Shown: positions 1-11,009 of the stretch, one piece after another | How the letters are laid out: every line of letters starts with the position of its first letter | How positions within the stretch are numbered: the first letter of the stretch is position 1 | Assembly (NCBI GenBank): GCA_903900845.1 | Contig: CAIUOU010000167.1 | Location: 1-64,000 of the forward strand | Source: an uncultured Opitutia bacterium | GTDB taxonomy: Bacteria; Verrucomicrobiota; Verrucomicrobiia; Opitutales; Opitutaceae | Length of the DNA stretch: 64,000 nucleotides | Direction: 5' to 3' | Program-made: the position numbers and the translations under genes | Notes under the pieces: generated by a model | The model's database searches: none | The model's input: only the letters and a program-made list of their open reading frames with translations | What the model was told of the DNA's origin: nothing

Positions 1-143
1 CAGCGGGGTGAGATGGCGAGGACATTTTCAGAGGCGAAAGACCGAGGCATACCCGGAGGCTATGGCGACGGGAGAGAGCCACTGAAAGGTGCCGTCAGAT
101 CACCTCGATGCGACCTGATCAACTGCATGAGTCCGGCTAAGCC

Positions 144-434
144 GTGAGCGCCCAAGGAGAATTCATTTTTGAGCCGGGTGCCGCATCGCCCGTTCCCGAC
201 GCTCATCCCCTCGCCGGCCTGATCGGGGAAATCAGCCGGGGCTGGTCATTGCCCGTGGGGCGCCAGGTGCGCGTAGACCTCGCCGGAGAGCCGATCGACG
301 AACTGCGCGGACGCCTCGAGCTCGCCGCCCCACCCGACCTGCCGCTCGACCCGCGGCAGCCGCTCAGGCTTCGCATCGGGAAAGTGGCGTTTTCGAGCCG
401 GCAGATCACGGGGTGGGCCGAGTTGGCGGAATGA
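144..434 (+). CDS. small hypothetical protein (96 aa)
   Basis: I do not recognise a family. The frame opens with GTG and ends in TGA. The product has no signal peptide, membrane segment or cysteine. It is rich in Leu, Arg and Pro, with a conserved-looking core of alternating hydrophobic and charged residues (RVDLAGEP, LRLRIGKVAFSSRQ) that suggests a small beta-rich cytoplasmic domain. No Shine-Dalgarno sequence is visible. The following 260 bases are non-coding and hold a structured element. Because the composition is protein-like and the antisense frames look worse, I think it is real, but short length and lack of homology keep confidence moderate. Confidence 0.5.
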   Translation: MSAQGEFIFEPGAASPVPDAHPLAGLIGEISRGWSLPVGRQVRVDLAGEPIDELRGRLELAAPPDLPLDPRQPLRLRIGKVAFSSRQITGWAELAE

Positions 435-468
435 CCGGCAATCTTCCTTTGGATGGGTCCGGTTATAG

Positions 469-616
469 CCGAGGGCGCCCCCACCTAGGAGATAAGGATT
501 CCGGTTTCGAAATTCTCCTGCCCAGGCAGGCCGGAACACACTTCGGGGATTCGTCCGTGGAGAATACCGGATCTCGTAATCGCCTCCGGCCGTGAAGCCC
601 TCGGACCAATCCGAGG
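469..616. ncRNA. candidate structured RNA or regulatory element between genes
   Basis: The non-coding stretch 435-694 holds nested inverted repeats. CCGAGGGC (469-476) can pair with GCCCTCGG (597-604). Inside it, CCGGT (501-505) and ATTCTCC (512-518) pair in order with GGAGAAT (559-565) and ACCGG (566-570), leaving a small asymmetric bulge, and CTGCC/GGCAG (518-522/525-529) forms a short inner hairpin. The 3' closing arm can alternatively pair with CCGAGG (611-616) as a local hairpin, so two folds exclude each other. Layout and size recall 6S-like or riboswitch-like RNAs, but I could not match any known family. Strand is unresolved. Confidence 0.3.
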
Positions 617-694
617 CGGGCGGCCTCGGCTGCACCAAACCACTCTCGCAAACGTCCCGCATGGGAAGGGGCCTCCGATGGCGCGTGAAGCGAC

Positions 695-1588
695 CTACCG
701 CTTTGCTCTCGGGGTGGGCTTTTTCGCTTCTGCCGCCTTGGCGGGATCCACTTCGGCGACAGGGATCGCGTTGGACTGCATGTACTCCACGACCGTCGGG
801 TCGCCGATCCGCACCTCGGCCTTGAACTTATCGGTCGCCTTCACGGCAACCGGCCTCGCCGTCTCGCGTCCGATGTTCGGACCAGCCAGGGCCAGCATCA
901 CCGGCAACGTCTCTGGCATGCCCAGGCCGCGCGACGGGCAGCTGATCTTGGTCGTCCAGAGCAGGACTTTTTCCTTTCTCGTCGCAGCGGCGTAGTCGTA
1001 GGCGGCGATCGCCGCAACGTAGAGATCCTCCGTCGAGAGGTCGTTGATGAGATCCTGGTCGGCGTCGCGGAAGATCACGCCCTGCATCAGGGTGTCGTCC
1101 AACATCGCGTTAGGCTCCTTTGCCACCAGACCCAGCTTGTAAGCGCCCATGAACCGCAACAACTGGCGACGGTTCACTTGGCGCCCCTCGGTGTCGTCGG
1201 GGTTGAAGCTGTAGACCCGGTCCGTGTTCATCGTGCCCCAAGTCCAGAGGAGAAGGAGCGACGCCGGCTTGCCCTCGCCCGCCGGAAGGTAGCCCTGCTT
1301 CGCGAGCACTTTGCCCATCGCTTGGTAGACCGCCTCCTTCGGCGGAGCCTTCTCCCCGGCCACGATTCCGCCGAAGTCGCGGAACCCGGCGCTCACGGCC
1401 GCATAGTAGACCGGGTTGGCCGCCGAAACCGGACGGCGCAGGGCACCCAACGGAGTGGTGTCCGTAACTGTGACGACCTGGATGTCGTGCTTGGGGAAAA
1501 GCCAGTCGAGGACGCCGGCGCGCACCAGCCCGGTGCAAACAAGCAGCGCCAGCCCGAAGCGGAGTCGGCGTGCGGTTCCCACGGTCAA
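695..1588 (-). CDS. secreted protein of unknown function (297 aa)
   Basis: I do not recognise a named domain. The N-terminus, from a TTG start, is a plausible signal peptide: basic residues, then a hydrophobic run (FGLALLVCTGLV) ending near Ala25. The mature part is mixed alpha/beta. It contains LLLLWTWGTMN and a Tyr/Asp/Ala-rich helix (YVAAIAAYDYAAA), and the C-terminus is Lys/Ala/Pro-rich, as in many Verrucomicrobial periplasmic proteins. It begins 16 bases after the stop of the TonB receptor on the same strand and is probably co-transcribed with it, so a role as an accessory envelope protein for that receptor is reasonable but unproven. Confidence 0.65.
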   Translation of the reverse strand: MTVGTARRLRFGLALLVCTGLVRAGVLDWLFPKHDIQVVTVTDTTPLGALRRPVSAANPVYYAAVSAGFRDFGGIVAGEKAPPKEAVYQAMGKVLAKQGYLPAGEGKPASLLLLWTWGTMNTDRVYSFNPDDTEGRQVNRRQLLRFMGAYKLGLVAKEPNAMLDDTLMQGVIFRDADQDLINDLSTEDLYVAAIAAYDYAAATRKEKVLLWTTKISCPSRGLGMPETLPVMLALAGPNIGRETARPVAVKATDKFKAEVRIGDPTVVEYMQSNAIPVAEVDPAKAAEAKKPTPRAKR

Positions 1589-1604
1589 AGCCGGCGGGGC
1601 AAAC

Positions 1605-4358
1605 TCAGAGCCTCACCGTGACGCTGAAGGTCCAGGTGGTCGGTTCGGCGTAGCGGTAGATGAAGTTCGGGCGATTCTGCGTGGTGTTGAACGAAGTGGC
1701 GCCCGTGACGCGGTAGCGGCCGTCGCCGACCATCACGTCGTAGAGGTTGTTCACGCCGAGGCGGAAGGTCGTCTGGTAGCGCTGCAGGATCCGGCGGTCG
1801 TACATGAGGTAGCCGTTGAGCGGGAAGGAGGCGCCGGCGCGGTAGGGCTGTCCCTCGCGGATGTAGACGTTGTAGTCCGGCGTGAAGACGCCGTTAAGGC
1901 CCACGCGAAAGCCGCGGACGCGCGGCACCTGGTAATCGAGCACGAAGCTACCCGTGTAGGGAACGCTGCGGCGGCCGGCCACCTGGTCGGTCAGGGTGTT
2001 CGAGGTGAGGACATTCCGGGCGTTGGCCAGCACCGCGGGCTGCTCGGCCATGGTGCGATCGCCTCCCGGCGCGTTGGCGGCGGCGGTGCGCTCCTCGGCG
2101 GCCTTCAAGTAGGCGCTGAACTGCGAGAAGTCGGCCTGCGCCCGGACGCGGTTGGCGGAGAACGAGAAGCGCGTCTGCAGGCCGAGCCAGCGCTGGCTCT
2201 GGAGCGTCACCTCGACGCCGCGCGACTGCTCGTTGGAGTTCACAGTGCGCCGCTCGTTATTGAGTCCGTTCACCACCTCGAGGTACCGGGGGTCGGCCGG
2301 GAGGAGATTATTCGGATTTATCAGGTCCTCGAGCTGGGCGAGGTTGAGCACGTCGGGATTCCACGCGTAGGCAGCGTTCACGCGCTTGGTGTCGTACAAC
2401 GAAACGGAGGCCGTGAATTTCCGCGGCAGCTCGAGACGGAGCCCAACCTCGTTCGTCTTGCCGCGGACCGGACCGATGTCGGGCCCGTAGAACACCTGGC
2501 GCGACTGCCAGTTGAACGACTCGGAGGCCGAGGCAATCGCGACGAGGCGGGCCACGTCGCTCCGCCACACCTCCACCGTGAGACCGGCCATCTTGCTCTG
2601 CGCGGAGAGATCGAAACGCGGGTCGTATTCGTAGGCACCGGGGTTCTGGTGCGGCATGCCCGGGTGGACGAAGATGCCGCGAGCATCGGTCGCGTAGGCG
2701 GACTCCCTCGGGATCTTGCGGGTCAGGGCGTTCCAGCTGACGCCGATGAGCGTGTTGACACGACCCTTGAAGTACTCGCCCGAGAGCGAGGCCGTCTGGG
2801 TGCGCGCGTAGCGGATGTCGACGAAGGGACCGGTGATCGTCGTGCTGTGGTAGAAGGCGGGCTTGAAGTCGGCGGTCACGGGCAGGTTAGGCACGAGGAA
2901 CTGGTCGAAGAACTTCTCCGAGCCGAAGGCCGGGTCATCGAGGTAGGCGCGCAGGCGGATGCCGTTGTTGACGGCGAGGCCGGGAGCGGCCGAGTTGTAG
3001 AGGCCGAAGCGCTCGGAAAGCTTGAGGTCCTTCTGGTGCAGGGCGGTGACGACGAGGAGCTGTTTACCGAGGCGGCCGAAGTCGAACGGGTACACGGCGG
3101 CGACTCGGCCGGCCTTGACCACATTGCCGAACACCTTGAAGGCGGCGCCGCCGAAGGCCGCGTCGATATAGGGGCGGCCGGCGCCATCCACGCTCAGCAC
3201 GGGCGGGGTCTGGCTCGTCCCGAAGGAGTTGTCGTTCCGGTCCTCGTGCTGGAACTGCTGGTTGTAGGCGAACTCGAGCGCGAGCTTCCCGATGCGCTGC
3301 TCCACCGTGACGTTGGCGACGTTGAAGATGCGGTTGTTGTAGTCCACCGCGCCGAGCATGTTGCTGTACTGGTCGAAGCCGGTGAAGGAGCGGAAGGTGC
3401 CGTTGGGCAGACGCACGGCCTGCGTCTGCCCCTGCAGCAGCGAGACCTGGTTGCCGGTGGGGCCGCTGCGGTCGATCGCCAACGGCGGGTTGGTGGCGGT
3501 GCGCTGGATGATCTCCCGGTCGGAGGTGACGTACCACTGGTTGTTCGTGCTGAAGCCGCGGCCGGCGGCGGCCACGTCGTTGATCGCCAGCGCGCTGTCA
3601 GCGCGCATCCGGAAGGTGGAACCGCGTTCGGCCTCGAGGCGGATCGTTGTTGTCCGGAACGGCTCGTACGTCAGCGCGATGTGCCCGGCGCGGAAAACAT
3701 CGTTCGTGCCCCGCACGTAGGTGCGGTTACGGCGGTTGGCGAGATTCACCCGCAGGAAGACGCGGTCGTGCAGCTTGCGGTTCTCGTCCAGCTGGAACCG
3801 GAAGGTGTCGTAGGAGCCGTAGCTGGCGAACAGCTCGGTCGCGTTGCGGGCCCGGGCGCGCTTGGTGTAGACCGTCGCCTGGCCGCCCGGGGAGGAGTCG
3901 CCGAACATCAGCGAGTTCGAGCCTTTGGAGAAATCGTAGCGCTCCACGTTGTAGGCGTCGGACGGCACATACCAGGTGAAGAAGTTGCGCGAGATACCGC
4001 CGGTGCTGAGACCGCGGTAGTTCACGCGCTCGTCATTGCGCGACTCTAGGCGCGGGGTGACGTCCACCCCCGCGACGAAACGAGCGGCGTCGTCGAGGCT
4101 GAACGCGCCGAGGTCGCGCATGAACTCGGAAGTGATCACATCGACGTTCACCGGCACCTTGAGAAGTTCCTGGCTCGTGCGGCTGCCGATCAGCGTGGTC
4201 GTGGCCTGCCACGACTTGTCGTCCGTGTCCGACACCGTGAACGGTGAAAGCGTGACGACCTCGGCGGGCGACGGGGCCTTCACGGGATCGGCGGCGCGGA
4301 GGCCGGCGACGGCGAGGGTCGCGACGAGGCAGGGGATGATCGAGCGGGGAGCAGGCAT
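1605..4358 (-). CDS. TonB-dependent outer-membrane receptor
   Basis: An outer-membrane beta-barrel transporter of 917 aa, presumably for an oligosaccharide or other large substrate taken up with TonB/ExbBD energy. A signal peptide covers about residues 1-22. A TonB-box-like VVTLSPF sits at 34-40, the form common in Opitutaceae receptors. A plug domain follows at about 55-160 (VPVNVDVIT, GGQATVYTKR), and the rest is a long barrel rich in aromatic and Asn/Arg residues with a final strand ending in FSVTVRL rather than the usual aromatic. There is no carboxypeptidase-like N-terminal extension, so it is not a classic SusC. Nearby periplasmic oxidoreductase, PSCyt and sulfatase genes suggest a glycan ligand. 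The secreted unknown follows after 16 bases. Confidence 0.92.
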   Translation of the reverse strand: MPAPRSIIPCLVATLAVAGLRAADPVKAPSPAEVVTLSPFTVSDTDDKSWQATTTLIGSRTSQELLKVPVNVDVITSEFMRDLGAFSLDDAARFVAGVDVTPRLESRNDERVNYRGLSTGGISRNFFTWYVPSDAYNVERYDFSKGSNSLMFGDSSPGGQATVYTKRARARNATELFASYGSYDTFRFQLDENRKLHDRVFLRVNLANRRNRTYVRGTNDVFRAGHIALTYEPFRTTTIRLEAERGSTFRMRADSALAINDVAAAGRGFSTNNQWYVTSDREIIQRTATNPPLAIDRSGPTGNQVSLLQGQTQAVRLPNGTFRSFTGFDQYSNMLGAVDYNNRIFNVANVTVEQRIGKLALEFAYNQQFQHEDRNDNSFGTSQTPPVLSVDGAGRPYIDAAFGGAAFKVFGNVVKAGRVAAVYPFDFGRLGKQLLVVTALHQKDLKLSERFGLYNSAAPGLAVNNGIRLRAYLDDPAFGSEKFFDQFLVPNLPVTADFKPAFYHSTTITGPFVDIRYARTQTASLSGEYFKGRVNTLIGVSWNALTRKIPRESAYATDARGIFVHPGMPHQNPGAYEYDPRFDLSAQSKMAGLTVEVWRSDVARLVAIASASESFNWQSRQVFYGPDIGPVRGKTNEVGLRLELPRKFTASVSLYDTKRVNAAYAWNPDVLNLAQLEDLINPNNLLPADPRYLEVVNGLNNERRTVNSNEQSRGVEVTLQSQRWLGLQTRFSFSANRVRAQADFSQFSAYLKAAEERTAAANAPGGDRTMAEQPAVLANARNVLTSNTLTDQVAGRRSVPYTGSFVLDYQVPRVRGFRVGLNGVFTPDYNVYIREGQPYRAGASFPLNGYLMYDRRILQRYQTTFRLGVNNLYDVMVGDGRYRVTGATSFNTTQNRPNFIYRYAEPTTWTFSVTVRL

Positions 4359-4481
4359 GGGAGACAGGACTCGCGGGGGTGGAAAGTGCGGCGGGCGGCG
4401 ACCTGGGTCGCAACGCCATGGAGATTTGATGGCGGAAGGAGGACGCGAAGGGCCGCGAAAGGTTCCGCGCCGCCGGCTGGG

Positions 4482-4516
4482 AAAAAAACGCCCGCCGGGC
4501 TTTCGCCAGGCGGGCG
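4482..4516 (-). terminator. Rho-independent terminator after the Gfo/Idh gene
   Basis: On the minus strand CGCCCGCC (4516-4509) pairs with GGCGGGCG (4496-4489) and is followed directly by seven T residues (4488-4482). It lies 14 bases past the oxidoreductase stop and separates that operon from the downstream TonB receptor gene. Confidence 0.85.
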
Positions 4517-4529
4517 CGAGAGGAGGGAC

Positions 4530-5870
4530 TCAGCCGTTGATCGCCCAGCCGTCGCGGTACTTGCGGCCGAGGAACTGGTTCGCGCCGGCATCGTCGGTGA
4601 GACCCGTCTTGCCGTCGTATTTCAGCTTCTTGCCCGCGCGGTAGGCCACGAGGCCGAGCGCCATCTGCTCGGTCATGAGGCCGTTGTAGTCAAAGTTGCA
4701 CGAGGTCTTCGTAGGGTCGCCCTTGCAGGCGTTGATCCACTCCTCCTGGAAGTCGCCCACCTCGGGCAACTGAGCCTCCCTCGGGCGGATCTTGTAGTCC
4801 GTGAGGTCGGCCTTGGCATCGGGGATGAGCATCCGCGAATTGAAATCCGACAAGAGCACGCCCTTGTTGCCCTTGAACATCGCGCCGTGGCCGATGCCGT
4901 CGAGGTCGATGTACTTCTTCGGCGAAGTGGGGAATACCTTGCCTTGGTACCAGCTCACGCGGATCGGCCCGCGCCAGTCGTTAGCGGGGTGCTCGAAGTG
5001 CGCCTCGAGTTTCACCGGCGTGACATCGGGGTTGAAGGCATCGCCCTTCGCCTCAACGGCGGTGGGGTACTTCGCGTCGATGGCGTTCCACGCGAGGTCC
5101 ATCGTGTGCGCGCCCATGTCGCCGATCTGGCCCGTGCCGAAGTCCCAGAACATGTTCCACTGAAGGCAATTCGCCCCCGGCCCGCCGGAGAAATAACCGG
5201 GGTTGTACGGGTGGTAGGGCGAAGGCCCGATCCACTGGTCGTAATGGAGCGACTTCGGAGGCGAACCCTCGGCGGGCAGGTAACCGGGACGCGGCAGCTG
5301 GCGGTTGCCCCAGGCGAAGACGCCCTGCAGGTTTCCGACGGCACCGTCGCGCACCATTTCCTTCACGCGGTTGAAATTGGGGAGCGCATGGCGCTGCGTG
5401 CCGGCCTGGGTGGCGAGCTTCGAGCGCTTCTCCAGGTACTTGGCGCGGACCAGGCGCGACTCCTCGACGGTGAGCGCGATCGGCTTCTCCATGTACACGT
5501 GCTTGTCGCGGTTCATGGCCCAGATCGCGATGTGGGCGTGATGGTGGTCCGGCGTGCAGCAGACGACGGCGTCGATGTTCTTCGACTCCTTGTCGAACAG
5601 CTGGCGCCAGTCGGTGTAAGTCCTCGCGCCGGGGAACGCCTTCAGCGCGTCCGGGAATCGCAGCTCGTTCACGTCGCACAACGCGACGACGTTTTCCTTC
5701 CGCAGCGTGTTGTAATGCGCGAGGCCTCGGCCCCAGACGCCGATCAGGGCGACGTTGAGCTTGTTGCTCGGACGATTCTGGCCGAAGAGCGTCCCGGTGG
5801 GGAGAAGCAGGAGGCCGGCGCCGGAGGCGGAGGCCGACTTCAGGAAGTGGCGGCGATTGAGGGGTTTCAT
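4530..5870 (-). CDS. Tat-exported Gfo/Idh/MocA family oxidoreductase
   Basis: An NAD(P)-dependent sugar oxidoreductase of 446 aa, expected in the periplasm. The N-terminus has a twin-arginine motif (NRRHFLKSA, 5-13) and a hydrophobic stretch. The Rossmann part starts near residue 38 with IGVWGRG at 43-49, an unusual form of the glycine motif with Trp in place of a small residue. TPDHHHA (106-112) and EKP (128-130) are the family hallmarks. The C-terminal half is the alpha/beta substrate-binding domain, with the GDMGAHTMDLA motif typical of this subfamily. It is the last gene of a same-strand set with the DUF1501 and PSCyt/PSD genes, 53 bases downstream of the former, and is followed by a strong terminator. 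The substrate is not deducible. Confidence 0.9.
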   Translation of the reverse strand: MKPLNRRHFLKSASASGAGLLLLPTGTLFGQNRPSNKLNVALIGVWGRGLAHYNTLRKENVVALCDVNELRFPDALKAFPGARTYTDWRQLFDKESKNIDAVVCCTPDHHHAHIAIWAMNRDKHVYMEKPIALTVEESRLVRAKYLEKRSKLATQAGTQRHALPNFNRVKEMVRDGAVGNLQGVFAWGNRQLPRPGYLPAEGSPPKSLHYDQWIGPSPYHPYNPGYFSGGPGANCLQWNMFWDFGTGQIGDMGAHTMDLAWNAIDAKYPTAVEAKGDAFNPDVTPVKLEAHFEHPANDWRGPIRVSWYQGKVFPTSPKKYIDLDGIGHGAMFKGNKGVLLSDFNSRMLIPDAKADLTDYKIRPREAQLPEVGDFQEEWINACKGDPTKTSCNFDYNGLMTEQMALGLVAYRAGKKLKYDGKTGLTDDAGANQFLGRKYRDGWAING

Positions 5871-5923
5871 CGGGGCGCAATCGTGACGCGCCCCGGACGC
5901 GCGGTCAACGCCGCGCCCTTTGC

Positions 5924-7368
<1,445 letters not shown>

Positions 7369-7372
<4 letters not shown>

Positions 7373-10300
7373 GGCTTCATGAGGAACTCATCGAGGTTCA
7401 GGAGCACGTTGGCCACGGCGGTCCACGCCGCCAGCTCCGCCGGCGCGAAAGTCGCGGGCGGGGGATTCGCGGGGTTGGCGATCATCGCCGCCGCCAACTC
7501 GGGCTCGCGAGTGTAGGTCGCGTGCGAGGACCGGTACAGCGCGGCCAGCGGGGCGACCTCCGCGTCCGCCGCCGGACGCAGTAGCACCCGGCGCAGGCCG
7601 TCGCGCACCTTTTCCTCCACCGCCGCCGGGCCATGGCCGATCAGGCGAGCAAGCGATTGCGCCGCCTCGACGTAGACCGGGTCGTTCAGGGTCACCAGCG
7701 CCTGCAGCGGGGTGTTGGTGCGGTTGCGGCGCAACGTGCACACCTCGCGATTCGGAGCGTCAAAGGTCACCATTGACGGGTACGGGCTGCTGCGCCGCCA
7801 CTCCGTGTAGAGCCCTCGCCGGTACTTGTCCTCCCCCTCGCTGGTCTTCCAATCAAGCGCGCCACCAAAGGCGGCCCTGAGGTCGAAGGCCGGCTGGTAG
7901 GGACGCGCCGGCGGACCGTACAGCTTGGGGCTGAGTAACGCGCTCGCGGCCAGAGTCTGGTCCCTCACCACCTCGGCGGCCGCCCGGTGACGCGGGCCGC
8001 GCGAAAGGAGGCGGTTGTCGGGGTCGGCCGCCAGCGTCTCCGGGGTCACCCGCGAACTCTGCCGGTAGGTGGACGAAGTCACGAGCAGACGGAGGAATTT
8101 TTTCTGGTCCCAGCCGCCCGCGACCATCTCCATCGCAAGCCAGTCGAGCAGCTCCGGGTGCGACGGCAGCTCGCCCTGCGAACCGAATTCCTCGCTGGTG
8201 CGGACGAGACCGGTGCCGAAGATCGACTCCCAGAGCCGGTTTGTGAGCACGCGGGCGGTGAGCGGGTTGGCGGGGTCGACCAGCCAGCGGGCCAGCGCCA
8301 GCCGATCGGCGGGCGCGCCGGCCGGCAGCGGGTGGAAGGCGGCCGGCACCCCGGGCGCGACCTCGTCGCCAAGCGTGAGGTGGTTGCCGCGCAACTGGAC
8401 GTGGGTTTTGCGACGCTGGTCGGCGGCGAGCTCGCGCAGGATCGGCGTACTGGTGGGATCCTGGGCTTCCACCTGTTTTCGCAACACGGCGAGGCGCCGA
8501 CGGTCCGCCTCCCGTTCCGGCGCCACCTCGCGCACGTAGTGATCCAGCAGCCGTTCCTCCTGCTCGGCGGTGCGCTCGACCCCGGGAACGCGGAGCAGGG
8601 CAAGTTCCGCGGGCGGCGTGCGCAAAAACTCAGCGATACGCGGCTCCCCGGTGAGACCCACGCGGAAATGATTCAGCGTCGCCTTCGCCACGGCCGACTG
8701 TTGCTCGATCGTGATCACCAGCCGCTCGCCTTCCGCCAAGGTGAAGGCCTGCTTCGTCTGCACCATGAGGACGTGCGGGGCCTGCTTGGCGCCTCCAACC
8801 GCCCAGCCCTTGCGCGGCGGCGCCTTCTTGCCGCGTGCCGGACGCGCGGGCTCCGTGTCGCCGATGACCAGAGAGGCGTCGTAAGCCGCCTGGGTGAAAT
8901 CCGCCGCGGCGCGAGCCAGCGGGATCTCCCGCGGACCTCCGACATCCGCGGTCTCGCTGGGTCGCGGCGCATCGCGCAGCACCGTCTCAAAGACCGGTTG
9001 GCGTTGCGCGTCGAGCGCGAGGACCCGCACGCCCGCGGGCGTCGCGTCCTCGCCCAAGCGGCCCCACACCACCACCCGCTCGATGGGAAGCGGGGCCCCG
9101 AGATCGACTTCCCACCAGGGATCGTCGCCCGCGGCGGTCTGCGCGATCGATCCGGCCGCCGGATTCCCCGCGGTGTCGCCATCGATCGCCCGCGCCGGAG
9201 CCATCCCGCCGGCCGTCGGCCCCTGGGAGGCGGAGCCCGTCACGGCAACGTTGCGCCCCCCCGAAAAAACCTCGACCTCCGCCAGCGGCAAAATCCGCGC
9301 CTTGCCGGGCAACTCGACGCGCACGAAACGGGCGACGCGATGCGGCAGGGCGGGCCGGATGCCCGCCCGCACCCGGGTGACCACAAAATTTCCGTCAGCT
9401 CCACCCGCTCCTTTACCGGGGAGGTCGGCGGCGGGGAGCGACTCCAGCCGGAAGGCCGTGAACGCCTCACCCGCGGGTGCGGCGATCTCCACGGTCGTCG
9501 TGTCCTTGGTCTGCCCCGGGGTCACCTTCACGCGTGATTCCGCGTCGATCGCGACCGCGGCTCCGGCGGAGCTGCGCGCCTCCACCGGAAGCGGGGTGCT
9601 CCACCCGGGGCTGGCGGGAAACTCCCGGGCCCAGCGTCGGGCCGCCTCCGCGTGCGCGGGCCGGGCGGCGTTCATTTTCGCCCCCAGCGCGGCGATCTCC
9701 GACTCCCACCCTTCGCGGGTCCGTTGTTGCGCGGGGGTGAAAAATTCCAACACCGGCGACTCGTCGTTCCGGTCGGCGTCCTCCGTCTGATTGAAGAACG
9801 CGTACATCCGGAAATAGTCGTGCAAAGAAATCGGGTCGTACTTGTGCGTGTGGCACTGGGCGCACGCCATCGAGGTGCCCATCCACACCGCCATGGTGGT
9901 GTTGGCCCGGTCGATCACCGCCACCGTGCGGAACTCCTCGTCGTCGGTGCCGCCCTCGGTGTTGTTCATCGTGTTCCGGTGGAATCCGGTCGCGATCCGC
10001 TGCGCGCGGGTCGGCTCCGGCAGCAGGTCGCCGGCGATCTGCTCGATGGTGAAACGGTCAAAGGGCAGGTTGTTGTTGAACGCGTCGATCACCCAGTCGC
10101 GGTACGGCCAGATGCTGCGGGGCTGGTCGTCGGCGTAACCCTTCGAGTCGGCGTAGCGCGCGAGGTCGAGCCAGCCGCGGGCCCAATGCTCGCCGTAGGC
10201 GGGCTTCGCGAGCTGCCGGTCGACGTATCGCTCGTAGGCGCCGGGCGCCGCATCGGCGACGAACGCCTCCACCTCATCGAGCGAGGGCGGGACACCCGTG

Positions 10301-10848
10301 AGATCAAGCGCGACCCGGCGCGCCAGGACGTGGCGACCAGCCTCGGGTTGCGGCCGCAGTCCGGCGCGTTCGAGATGGGCCAGAATGAAGCGGTCGACCG
10401 CATTACGCGCCCACCCGGCATCCCGCCCGACCGGCGGCTCCGGTCGCACCGGCGGCTCGTAGGACCAATGCCGGGCGTAGGGCGCCCCGCCCGCGATCCA
10501 GCGCCGGAGGATGTCGATCTCCGCCGCCGCCAATTGCTTCCCGGACTTCGGCGGCGGCATCAGTTCATCGGCCTCGGTGGTGATCAGCCGCTTCAGCAGC
10601 TCACTCTTTTCCGGCTGGCCGGGGACGATCGCAAAGGCCCCGCCGCCCAGGTCCTCCATCGCGCCTTCACGGGTGTCGAGTCGCAGCCCCTTCTGGCCGC
10701 CCTTCCGGCCCTCCTCGTCGGGACCATGGCACAGGAAACAGTTGTTCGAGAGGATCGGGCGGACTTCGCGGTTGAAATCGGGCACGTCGGCCGCGGGCAG
10801 GGACGAGGCGGCCGCGAGCAGGGTAATCGCAACGGTGAACAACCGCAT
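7369..10848 (-). CDS. PSCyt1-PSCyt2 (DUF1549)-PSD1 (DUF1553) diheme protein
   Basis: A secreted multidomain cytochrome of 1159 aa, counted from the ATG at 10848. A frame extending 13 codons upstream is open but lacks a signal peptide; from 10848 residues 1-20 form a good one. PSCyt1 carries a heme site CFLCH at 37-41. DUF1549 (about 145-370) carries a second, CAQCH, at 328-332. A discoidin/F5-8 type C-like module (ARAIDGDT, WWEVDLG) lies at about 530-625, and PSD1/DUF1553 fills about 870-1140 (LTNRLWESIFGTGLV). Two hemes suggest electron transfer, perhaps taking electrons from the partner oxidoreductase; the discoidin-like module may bind carbohydrate. It is the first gene of the operon. TTGACG at 10887-10882 may be its -35 element. 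Confidence 0.93.
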
Positions 10849-11009
10849 GGGAGGACAAAGTGGGCGCCCGCTCCGCCGCCGCGTCAACTCCGCCGTCTTG
10901 ATATTACCGGAAGCTGCCGGGCCTTACCGACCTCCCCGATCGGCCATCACCTCCGGCGCCACCCAGCTCCGTTGACATCAAGCGGCCGGATTTCACGGTC
11001 GGCCCCACC

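Noticed and set aside
100-143. TPP-riboswitch-like string ACCTGATC near the left edge
   Set aside because: The matching conserved parts of the TPP aptamer are missing and the downstream gene is not a thiamin gene.
1-143. Possible cobalamin riboswitch (GCCACTG-like box)
   Set aside because: Only a seven-base match; the other aptamer elements are absent and the left part is cut off.
1416-4049. 877-codon open frame on the plus strand opposite the TonB receptor
   Set aside because: It is a GC-rich antisense shadow. The minus-strand frame has signal peptide, TonB box and plug motifs; this one has only low-complexity Arg/Val/Glu sequence.
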